Shown: in pieces, positions 9,297-15,582 of the stretch
How the letters are laid out: each line of letters opens with the position of its first letter
Position numbering within the stretch: the stretch's first letter is position 1
Assembly (NCBI GenBank): GCA_002482765.1
Contig: DLGP01000063.1
Span: 1 to 29,098, forward strand
DNA: 29,098 nucleotides
Direction of reading: 5' to 3'
DNA from: Alphaproteobacteria bacterium UBA7691
Lineage (GTDB): Bacteria; Pseudomonadota; Alphaproteobacteria; Ferrovibrionales; Ferrovibrionaceae
Translations under genes and position numbers: made by a program
Notes under the pieces: generated by a model
The model's database searches: none
The model's input: the letters and a program-made list of their open reading frames with translations, nothing else
Told to the model about the DNA's origin: nothing

Positions 9297-9404
9297 TCAA
9301 GTTTCCATCGCGCGGCGCACACGCTCGCGGCTGTTGCTGAGATGCAGCCGCATCGCCGAGCGGGCCGCATCGCTGTCATGGCGCCGGATGGCCTGATATG
9401 GGGC
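9297..9404 (-). pseudogene. Remnant of a GntR-family (FCD domain) regulator, C-terminal end only
   Basis: The minus-strand frame ending in the TGA at 9297-9299 gives APYQAIRRHDSDAARSAMRL followed by HLSNSRERVRRAMET. This matches the last helices of FCD-domain GntR regulators, where an AI-x-RD-x-AA-x-AM-x-HL pattern is usual. Upstream the same frame loses similarity and runs into the ParB-like gene, so the helix-turn-helix and most of the effector domain are missing. GntR/FCD proteins often control uronate genes, so this is probably the relic of the former local regulator of udh. Confidence 0.6.
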
Positions 9405-9471
9405 AACTGGTGAAGGCGGCGGCCAAGGCAGTGAAAACCACCGGCGTTGTGCTGCTGCTGACGCCACTGAA

Positions 9472-9720
9472 TTAGAACTTGCGCGCCGCCACGAGCAGCG
9501 CCGGGATATTGGCCTCGCCGAGATAGCGGAAGGCTTCCAGCCGGTGCAGCCCGGCCACCAGCACATAACGCTCCTTGTCGGCGCGCACCTGGATCGGCAT
9601 CTGCAAACCCTTCTCGACGATATCATCCGCCAGGGCTTCCACCTTCGCCTGGTCAAGCGTGCCTTTGAATTTGGCCGGCACATAGATTTTCGCCAGCGGC
9701 ACCGGAACAGCTTTCATCAT
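9472..9720 (-). CDS. Small ParB/Srx-fold nuclease-like domain protein
   Basis: An 82-residue protein consisting only of a ParB N-terminal/sulfiredoxin-like domain: a start VPLAKIYVP, the segment LADDIVEKGLQMPIQVR and the hallmark LVAGLHRLEAFRYLG. It lacks the helix-turn-helix of true ParB, so it is unlikely to partition DNA. Stand-alone members of this fold are poorly characterised; NTP binding is typical of the fold. The ATG at 9720 overlaps the stop of the DUF188 gene (ATGA), so the two are co-transcribed. A second ATG follows immediately at 9717. Confidence 0.7.
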   Translation of the reverse strand: MMKAVPVPLAKIYVPAKFKGTLDQAKVEALADDIVEKGLQMPIQVRADKERYVLVAGLHRLEAFRYLGEANIPALLVAARKF

Positions 9721-10181
9721 GGCGATACTCTCCGTTTCAGGCGCAGGATAGCCTCGTGCAGCGCCGACAGAAAGGTCGAGCGGTCACGCGGCGTGAAGGG
9801 TTTGGGGCCGCGTGTCTGTTCGCCGGCCGCGCGCAGGTCGGTCATCAGGTTGCGGGTTGCCAGGGCCAGGCCGATGCTGTTTTCATCAAACAGCCGGCCG
9901 TTTGGCGCCAGCACAATGGCACCGGTCTTGACGCAGCGGCCGGCCAGCGGGATATCGGCGGTGATCACAATATCGGCCGGGCCGGCGCGTTCGGCGATCC
10001 AGTCATCGGCGGCATCCAGCGCATCGCCCACCTGGGTTAGGGCGATCCAGTCCGCCCGCGGCGTCTGGATGAAGCTGTTGGCCACCACCTGCACCCGCAT
10101 GGCATGGCGTTCCGCCACCTTGTAGATTTCCGCCTTCACCGGGCAGGCATCGGCATCCACATAGATCAGGCCCAGTGCCAC
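9717..10181 (-). CDS. YaiI/YqxD family protein (DUF188, UPF0178)
   Basis: The 154-residue product shows the family's N-terminal IYVDADACPVKAEIYKVAER, VVANSF, DADDWIAERAGPADIVITAD, and RNLMTDLRAAGEQTRGPKPF near the end. The Asp-rich motifs resemble PIN-like nucleases, but no function is established. The start is a GTG at 10181 preceded by GAGAGGGG at good spacing. The open frame upstream of it is not conserved and would remove the normal family start. It is divergent from nasT and translationally coupled to the downstream ParB-like gene. Confidence 0.9.
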   Translation of the reverse strand: MALGLIYVDADACPVKAEIYKVAERHAMRVQVVANSFIQTPRADWIALTQVGDALDAADDWIAERAGPADIVITADIPLAGRCVKTGAIVLAPNGRLFDENSIGLALATRNLMTDLRAAGEQTRGPKPFTPRDRSTFLSALHEAILRLKRRVSP

Positions 10182-10250
10182 AATATCCCCTCTCAAGGTA
10201 TTCAAGCCGTTAGCGCAAATTAATGGCATCTGCGGGCAACTTTGCCGCTT

Positions 10251-10266
10251 TGGTATGCGAATTGCT
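10251..10266 (+). promoter_or_regulatory. Sigma-54 promoter upstream of nasT
   Basis: TGGTATGCGAATTGCT matches the sigma-54 consensus TGGCACG-N4-TTGCW, with GG at 10252-10253 and GC at 10264-10265 exactly 12 bp apart; mismatches fall at two non-core positions. It predicts transcription from about 10277, just upstream of the nasT GTG. No clear NtrC site was identified. Confidence 0.6.
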
Positions 10267-10302
10267 AGTACTGGCATGCAATTGAGGCCTGGGTGAAGCA
10301 TT

Positions 10303-10887
10303 GTGAGTGGCTTGCGTATCCTGTTGATCGACGAGAATCCTGAACGCGCCGCCGTGTTGAACGAGGCGTTGCGGGCGCAGGGTTATGAACTGGTGGCGCG
10401 CCTGGCGCCGCGCGAATTGAGTGCCCGCCGGGTGGCCGAGATCGGCCCGGATATTGTTATCGTCGACATGGATTCACCCAGCCGCGACACGATCGAAAGC
10501 ATGCGGCAGATCAACGACGACCAGCCGCGCCCGATTGTGATGTTTGTCGATCAATCCGATGTCGGCATGATCGAGCAGGCCATGCAGGCCGGGGTTTCGG
10601 CCTATATCATCGATGGCCTGAATGTGAAGCGGGTGAAGCCGATCCTGGATGTGGCGATTGCCCGCTTCCGCGAATTCCAGGCCCTGCGCGACGAGCTGAA
10701 AAAAACCAAGGCAACGCTGAATGAGCGCAAGCTGATCGAGCGCGCCAAAGGCATGCTGATGCGCGAGAAGAAACTGAGCGAAGACGAGGCTTATGCCGCC
10801 TTGCGCAAGCTGGCCATGGACCGGCAGCAGAAGCTGGTTGATGTGGCCGAAACCCTGCTGGCCTTTGCCGACCTGCTAAAGAAGTGA
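10303..10887 (+). CDS. nasT: NasT, ANTAR-domain antiterminator for nitrate assimilation
   Basis: NasT binds double-hairpin leader RNA and prevents premature termination; NasS holds it inactive without nitrate or nitrite. The 194-residue protein has an N-terminal receiver-like domain (LLIDENPERA, phospho-acceptor-position Asp55 in IVIVDMDSP), a helical linker, and a C-terminal ANTAR domain from about residue 138 (KLIERAKGMLMREKKLSEDE, then AYAALRKLAMDRQQKL). The start is a GTG at 10303 with a moderate ribosome site. A sigma-54-like promoter lies upstream, and a matching target RNA lies just before nrtA. A typical NasS gene is not adjacent; the candidate lies three genes downstream. Confidence 0.93.
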   Translation: MSGLRILLIDENPERAAVLNEALRAQGYELVARLAPRELSARRVAEIGPDIVIVDMDSPSRDTIESMRQINDDQPRPIVMFVDQSDVGMIEQAMQAGVSAYIIDGLNVKRVKPILDVAIARFREFQALRDELKKTKATLNERKLIERAKGMLMREKKLSEDEAYAALRKLAMDRQQKLVDVAETLLAFADLLKK

Positions 10888-11012
10888 ATTGCCGCTTTGC
10901 TCAGCGTGCGGGCAGTCGGCGCCTGTTTTGTGTGCAGTGCAGCAGAAAGTCCCTGGCCGAAGACTCCGCAATCTTTCCTTGATAAACCGGCAAAAATCAT
11001 AAATCCGACTTT

Positions 11013-11028
11013 TGGCATGCTTTCTGCT
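11013..11028 (+). promoter_or_regulatory. Sigma-54 promoter of the nrtA operon
   Basis: TGGCATGCTTTCTGCT matches TGGCACG-N4-TTGCW at 14 of 16 positions, with the invariant GG (11014-11015) and GC (11026-11027) spaced 12 bp apart. Transcription would start near 11039, immediately before the first leader hairpin, which strongly supports the call. It implies control by a sigma-54 activator such as NtrC. Confidence 0.72.
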
Positions 11029-11043
11029 TAGTAGTCTGCGACC

Positions 11044-11148
11044 GCCTGCTGCAACGGCGCAGTGGGCATAGATACGGACAATGGCGTCCTGCGATGTGGC
11101 TCGGCCCCTTTTGGGGTTCGATGCGGCATCGGAGGGCGCCTTTTTTTT
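11044..11148 (+). ncRNA. ANTAR-responsive double-hairpin leader (NasT target) of the nrtA operon
   Basis: Hairpin 1 has a 9-bp stem (11044-11052 with 11059-11067, two G-U pairs) closing the hexaloop AACGGC (11053-11058). Hairpin 2 has stem GGAC/GTCC (11076-11079 with 11086-11089) closing the hexaloop AATGGC (11080-11085). Both loops carry A at position 1 and G at position 4, the known ANTAR recognition pattern. Hairpin 2 shares 11083-11089 with the 5' arm of the terminator that follows, so the two folds exclude each other. NasT stabilising the hairpins would let transcription continue into nrtA. Confidence 0.88.
11083..11148 (+). terminator. Attenuator terminator in the nrtA leader
   Basis: The 14-base arm at 11083-11096 (GGCGTCCTGCGATG) pairs with 11127-11140 (CATCGGAGGGCGCC), with one G-U pair and one internal mismatch, followed by eight T (11141-11148). 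The apical part holds a further CCCC-TTTT-GGGG hairpin (11105-11116). It lies 53 bp before the nrtA start, so it must be bypassed for expression. Confidence 0.88.
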
Positions 11149-11201
11149 GTTGCCGCAGGGGGACCGGCGGTATCCGACAACCAGCAGGAGGCGTGAAGCA
11201 T

Positions 11202-12533
11202 ATGCGTGAGATCAGCAGCAAGAAGGGTCTGGTAAGCAAGGGCTTGAATCGGCGTCAGGTGATCAAGGGCAGCGCAGGCGTTGCCGCTTTGCTCGCTTCC
11301 GCCAAGCTGGCGCTGCCGGCCGGTGCCTTTGCGCAAGGGACAGGCCCGGAAGTGAAGGGCGCCAAGCTGGGCTATATTGCCCTCACCGATGCTTCGGCGC
11401 TGATCATCGCCAAGGAAAAGGGCCTGTTCGCCAAATATGGCCTGCCCGATATGAGCATCGAAAAGCAGGCTTCCTGGGGCGCCACACGCGACAATCTGGA
11501 ACTCGGCGAAGCCGGCGGCGGCATCACCGGCGCGCATATTCTCACCCCGATGCCCTACCTGATTTCCACCGGCAAGGTGACGAAGAATAACGTCAAGGTG
11601 CCGATGTATATCCTGGCGCGCCTCAACACCAACGGCCAGGCCATCTCGGTTTCCAAAACCTATGCCGGCATGGGCGTGACCACCGATGCCAAGTCGCTGG
11701 CCGCCGCCTTCAAGAAGGGCAAGGCCGAAGGCAAGGAACTCAAGGCTGCCATGACCTTCCCGGGCGGCACGCATGATCTCTGGATTCGCTACTGGCTCTC
11801 CGCCTCCGGTATCGATCCCGACAAGGATATCGCCACCATTGTTGTGCCGCCGCCGCAGATGGTGGCCAACATGAAGGTGAATGCGATGGAAGCCTTCTGT
11901 GTCTGCGAGCCGTGGAACCTGCAACTCATCCACCAGAAAATCGGCTTCACTGCGTTGATGACCGGCGAATTGTGGAATGACCATCCTGAAAAGTCGCTCG
12001 GCCTGCGTGCCGATTGGGTGGATGCCAATCCGAAGGCTGCCAAGGCCATTCTGATGGCAACGCAGGAAGCCCAGATGTGGTGCGACAAGATGGAGAACAA
12101 GGATGAGATGTGCAAGATCGTCGGCGGCCGCGACTGGTTCAAGGTGCCGGTGCCAGACATCCTGGATCGTGCCAAGGGCGTGATTGATTATGGCGATGGC
12201 GGCCGCAAGGCCACGGTGGGCACCGAAAGCCCGCTGATGATGAAATTCTGGCGCGACCATGCTTCCTATCCGTTCCAGAGCCACGAATTGTGGTTCCTCA
12301 CCGAAGACATGCGCTGGGGTTATCTGCCCACCGATCTCGACACCAAGGCGCTGATCAAGGCAGTGAACCGCGAGGATTTGTGGCGCGAAGCGGCCAAGAG
12401 CATCGGCGTCTCTGATGCCGACATGCCGAAATCAACCTCGCGCGGCAAGGAAACCTTCTTCGACGGCAAGGTGTTCGATCCGGCCGATCCGATGGCCTAT
12501 CTCAAGAGCCTTTCCATCAGCCGTGTCGCTTGA
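11202..12533 (+). CDS. nrtA: Nitrate ABC transporter, periplasmic substrate-binding protein
   Basis: A 443-residue CmpA/NrtA-family binding protein that captures nitrate (and often nitrite) for import. The N-terminus has a twin-arginine motif (NRRQVIKG, Arg17-Arg18), a hydrophobic stretch and AFA before the probable cleavage site, so folded export by Tat is likely. The mature part shows GYIALTDASALIIAKEKGLF, HILTPMPYLISTGK and VVPPPQMVANMKVNAMEAFC. The start is the ATG at 11202 after AGGAGG (11186-11191). The frame is open further upstream but overlaps the leader terminator. It is the first gene of the attenuated operon. Confidence 0.94.
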   Translation: MREISSKKGLVSKGLNRRQVIKGSAGVAALLASAKLALPAGAFAQGTGPEVKGAKLGYIALTDASALIIAKEKGLFAKYGLPDMSIEKQASWGATRDNLELGEAGGGITGAHILTPMPYLISTGKVTKNNVKVPMYILARLNTNGQAISVSKTYAGMGVTTDAKSLAAAFKKGKAEGKELKAAMTFPGGTHDLWIRYWLSASGIDPDKDIATIVVPPPQMVANMKVNAMEAFCVCEPWNLQLIHQKIGFTALMTGELWNDHPEKSLGLRADWVDANPKAAKAILMATQEAQMWCDKMENKDEMCKIVGGRDWFKVPVPDILDRAKGVIDYGDGGRKATVGTESPLMMKFWRDHASYPFQSHELWFLTEDMRWGYLPTDLDTKALIKAVNREDLWREAAKSIGVSDADMPKSTSRGKETFFDGKVFDPADPMAYLKSLSISRVA

Positions 12534-12545
12534 GCCAGAAAGGGC

Positions 12546-13415
12546 ATGAGCATGAAAATGGAAGCAATCGACAAGGCGGTTCTCATGCGTGAGAGCCGCG
12601 ACTGGCGCGTCACACTGCTGCCGAAAATAGCAGCCGGTGCCAAACATGTGGCGGAACGTGTGCTGCCGCCGCTTTTGTTCCTGGCCTTGCTGCTTGGCAT
12701 CTGGGAAATCGCCTGCATGGCGCCGGATGCCACCTTGCCGCCGCCAAGCCGTGTGGTCGAGGAAACCTGGATGCTGATCAGCGATCCGTTCTTCGACAAG
12801 GGCAATCTCGACAAGGGCCTGTTCTGGCATCTTGCCTCCAGCCTCAAGCGTGTTGCCATTGGCTTCACGCTGGCTGCCATCATCGGCATCGGCCTTGGTG
12901 TGCTGATCGGGCAATCAACGCTGGCTTTCCGTGGCCTTGATCCGATTTTCCAGGTGTTGCGCACAGTGCCGCCGCTGGCCTGGCTGCCGCTGTCGCTGGC
13001 GGCATTCCGCAATGCTGATCCTTCGGCGATTTTTGTCATCACCATCACCGCGATCTGGCCGATCATCCTCAACACGGCGGTGGGCATTCGCAATATCCCG
13101 GAAGATTACCGCAATGTGGCGCGTGTGCTGCGGCTCAATGGCTTTGAGTTCTTCTTCAAGGTGATGCTGCCGGCCACGGTGCCGTTCATGTTCACCGGCC
13201 TCAAGATCGGCATCGGCCTGTCTTGGCTCGCCATTGTGGCAGCCGAAATGCTGATCGGCGGCGTTGGCATCGGCTTCTTCATCTGGGATGCGTGGAACTC
13301 GTCGTTGATCAGCGAGATCATCCTGGCGCTGATCTATGTCGGCCTGGTCGGCTTCATGCTGGATCGTATGATCGGTTATATCGGCAGCCGCGTTGGCGGC
13401 TACGCCCAGCAGTAA
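12546..13415 (+). CDS. nrtB: Nitrate ABC transporter, permease
   Basis: The 289-residue inner-membrane protein has about six hydrophobic segments, beginning near residue 40 (LPPLLFLALLLGIWEIA). The ABC-permease coupling (EAA-like) loop DYRNVARVLRLNG precedes MLPATVPFMFTGLKIGIGL, as in NrtB/SsuC/TauC permeases. It would form the channel through which NrtA-delivered nitrate passes. It starts 12 bp after nrtA with an AAGGG ribosome site; further ATGs at codons 3 and 5 are possible alternatives. Confidence 0.93.
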   Translation: MSMKMEAIDKAVLMRESRDWRVTLLPKIAAGAKHVAERVLPPLLFLALLLGIWEIACMAPDATLPPPSRVVEETWMLISDPFFDKGNLDKGLFWHLASSLKRVAIGFTLAAIIGIGLGVLIGQSTLAFRGLDPIFQVLRTVPPLAWLPLSLAAFRNADPSAIFVITITAIWPIILNTAVGIRNIPEDYRNVARVLRLNGFEFFFKVMLPATVPFMFTGLKIGIGLSWLAIVAAEMLIGGVGIGFFIWDAWNSSLISEIILALIYVGLVGFMLDRMIGYIGSRVGGYAQQ

Positions 13416-13425
13416 GGGCTTGCAG

Positions 13426-14745
13426 ATGGCGCCGCGTCAGAAAAAGGCAAAGCGAGTGGGGGCCGCCAATGCGGCGGCTCCCATGCCGCTGCGGATCGGT
13501 TTCATTGCGTTGTCTGATAGCGCGGCGCTGTTTGTTGCCCAGGAAAAAGGCTTCTTTGCCCAGCATGGTCTGAAGGTTGACCTGCAACGGGAACCCTCCT
13601 GGGCCAATATCCGCGACAAGGTGGCTTTGGGCGCCCTGGATGCGGCGCATATGCTGGCGCCGATGCCGCTGGCCGCCACGCTTGGCGCCGGTGGCTGGAA
13701 AAAACCCCAAGTCACCAGTTTTGTGCTGGCGTTGAACGGCAATGCCGTCACCATTTCGTCGGCCTTGTGGGATCGCCTGGTCAGCGCCGAGCCTGGCTTG
13801 CAGCATTCGCGCACTGAAAGCGCCAATGTGCTGCGCCGCCTGATCAACCAGGATCGCAAGGCCGGCAAGCCGCCGCTCACTTTCGCCACTGTGTGGCCCT
13901 ATTCGTCACACCAGATTCAGTTGCGCTACTGGCTTGCGGCGGCCGGCATTGATCCGGATCGTGATGTCAATCTGGTGGTGGTGCCGCCGCCGCAGATGAC
14001 GGATCGTCTGGCTGCCGGCGAGATTGACGGCTTCTGCGTTGGCGATCCATGGAATTCACTCGCCGTGTTGCGCGGCGTTGGCCGCATCCTGATTTCGGGT
14101 TACGAAATCTGGAATAACCGCATGGAGAAGGTGGTCGGCGCCAACCGCGATTGGGTCGAGCGCAATCCGGTGGTGCACAAGGCCATGCTGATGGCGCTGA
14201 TCGAGGCCGGCGAATGGCTCGACAAGCCGGAGAATCGCCTGGAAGGCGTTGAGATCATGGCGCGGCCGGAATACGTCGGCAGCCATGCCGCCGAAGCAAT
14301 CAGGCTCGGCATGCTTGGCATTGTGCGCTACGGCCTGGATACCAATCCGGAGCATATGCCGGATTTCCATGTCTTCAGCCGCTACACCGCGAATTTCCCG
14401 TGGCGCAGCCAGGCAGAATGGTATCTCAGCGAAATGCGGCGCTGGAAACTGATCGATCCGGCCACCGATATTGCCGCTCTGGCCGATCAGGTTTATCGCA
14501 CAGATTTGTATCGCGAAGCCGCCGCCGCGCTCGACAAACCCTTCCCGCTGATTGATCGCAAGCCCGAGGGCCTGCATGCCGGCCCCTGGCTGCTGGCGCA
14601 GGCCAGCGCGCCGATCCCGATGGGGCCGGACCTGTTCTTTGACGGCAGCTATGTCTCTTCCGCCCGGCCGCAAGTGCCCGGCGCGCAGCGCCAGGCTGCC
14701 GAAGCCACATCCACCACGCCAAGCCGGCTGCCGGCTAATCGTTGA
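13426..14745 (+). CDS. NasS-like, signal-less nitrate-binding protein (NrtA paralogue)
   Basis: The 439-residue CmpA/NrtA-family protein is clearly homologous to the nrtA product (LRIGFIALSDSAALFVAQEK, MLAPMPLAATLG, VVVPPPQMTDRLAAGEIDGF). It starts with a short basic, non-hydrophobic tail, MAPRQKKAKRV, and has no Sec or Tat signal, so it should be cytoplasmic. That fits NasS, the nitrate/nitrite sensor that sequesters NasT. An alternative is a transporter accessory equivalent to the C-terminal domain of cyanobacterial NrtC. The ATG at 13426 is chosen over an upstream TTG inside nrtB. It lies between nrtB and the ATPase gene. Confidence 0.8.
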   Translation: MAPRQKKAKRVGAANAAAPMPLRIGFIALSDSAALFVAQEKGFFAQHGLKVDLQREPSWANIRDKVALGALDAAHMLAPMPLAATLGAGGWKKPQVTSFVLALNGNAVTISSALWDRLVSAEPGLQHSRTESANVLRRLINQDRKAGKPPLTFATVWPYSSHQIQLRYWLAAAGIDPDRDVNLVVVPPPQMTDRLAAGEIDGFCVGDPWNSLAVLRGVGRILISGYEIWNNRMEKVVGANRDWVERNPVVHKAMLMALIEAGEWLDKPENRLEGVEIMARPEYVGSHAAEAIRLGMLGIVRYGLDTNPEHMPDFHVFSRYTANFPWRSQAEWYLSEMRRWKLIDPATDIAALADQVYRTDLYREAAAALDKPFPLIDRKPEGLHAGPWLLAQASAPIPMGPDLFFDGSYVSSARPQVPGAQRQAAEATSTTPSRLPANR

Positions 14746-14770
14746 CCAACTGTTTATAGGAGTTCGCCCC

Positions 14771-15571
14771 ATGACTGCCTATCTCTCCATCGATGATGTT
14801 GGCATGAGCTTCAACGGCGCCAACGGCACATTCGTGGCTCTGCGCGAGATCAACCTGCAAATCAGGCAGGGTGAATTTGTTGCCCTGATCGGCCATTCCG
14901 GCTGCGGCAAGTCGACGCTGCTGAATATCGTGGCCGGCCTGCTGCGGGCCACGCGCGGCGGCGTGCTGCTGCAAGGCAAGGAAGTGAACGATCCCGGCCC
15001 GGATCGTGCCGTGGTGTTTCAGAACCATTCGCTGCTGCCCTGGCTCACCGTTTACGGCAATGTGCGGCTGGCAGTGGACAAGGTGCATGGCAGGAGCAAA
15101 AGCGCCGCCGAGCGCGATGCCTGGACCCGGCATAACCTGGCCCTGGTTGGCATGGATCATGCGCTTGACAAGCGGCCGCAGGAAATTTCCGGCGGCATGA
15201 AGCAGCGCGTCGGCATTGCCCGTGCGCTGGCGATGGAACCCAAGGTGCTGCTGCTCGACGAGCCATTTGGCGCGCTGGATGCCCTGACCCGTGCCACCCT
15301 GCAAGATACCGTGATGGAATTGCAGGCCAAGCTGAATAATACCGTGATCATGATCACCCATGATGTGGACGAGGCCGTGCTGCTTTCCGATCGTGTGGTG
15401 ATGATGACCAACGGGCCGGCGGCTACGATCGGCGAAGTGCTGGACGTGAATCTGCCGCGCCCGCGCAATCGCCTCGCCCTGGCGGCCAATCCTGATTACA
15501 ACCAGTACCGCCAGCAGATTCTGGAATTCCTTTATGCCCGCCATCGTGCGCCGGCTGTGCAGGCAGCCTGA
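14771..15571 (+). CDS. nrtD: Nitrate ABC transporter, ATP-binding protein
   Basis: The 266-residue ATPase of the nitrate/sulfonate/taurine type energises uptake through NrtB. It has Walker A GHSGCGKST (residues 41-49), the Q-loop in VVFQNHSLLPW, the ABC signature SGGMKQR starting at residue 140 (EISGGMKQ), Walker B LLLDEP (160-165) and the switch His197 in ITHDVDEA. It carries no fused binding-protein domain, so it is NrtD-like rather than NrtC-like. The ATG at 14771 follows AGGAG; the open frame extends upstream inside the NasS-like gene but is not conserved. A single ATPase gene implies a homodimer. Confidence 0.93.
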   Translation: MTAYLSIDDVGMSFNGANGTFVALREINLQIRQGEFVALIGHSGCGKSTLLNIVAGLLRATRGGVLLQGKEVNDPGPDRAVVFQNHSLLPWLTVYGNVRLAVDKVHGRSKSAAERDAWTRHNLALVGMDHALDKRPQEISGGMKQRVGIARALAMEPKVLLLDEPFGALDALTRATLQDTVMELQAKLNNTVIMITHDVDEAVLLSDRVVMMTNGPAATIGEVLDVNLPRPRNRLALAANPDYNQYRQQILEFLYARHRAPAVQAA

Positions 15572-15582
15572 GGAAAAGCGCC

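Noticed and set aside
9398..9475. A 25-codon plus-strand frame between udh and the ParB-like gene (begins MGQLVKAAAKAVK).
   Set aside because: No ribosome site or promoter; it overlaps the regulator remnant and the end of the ParB-like gene on the opposite strand, so it is most likely chance.
10888..11012. Half-palindrome TGTGCAGTGCAGCA upstream of the nrtA promoter considered as an NtrC site.
   Set aside because: It does not match the spaced GCAC/GTGC arrangement expected for NtrC, so no binding site was annotated.
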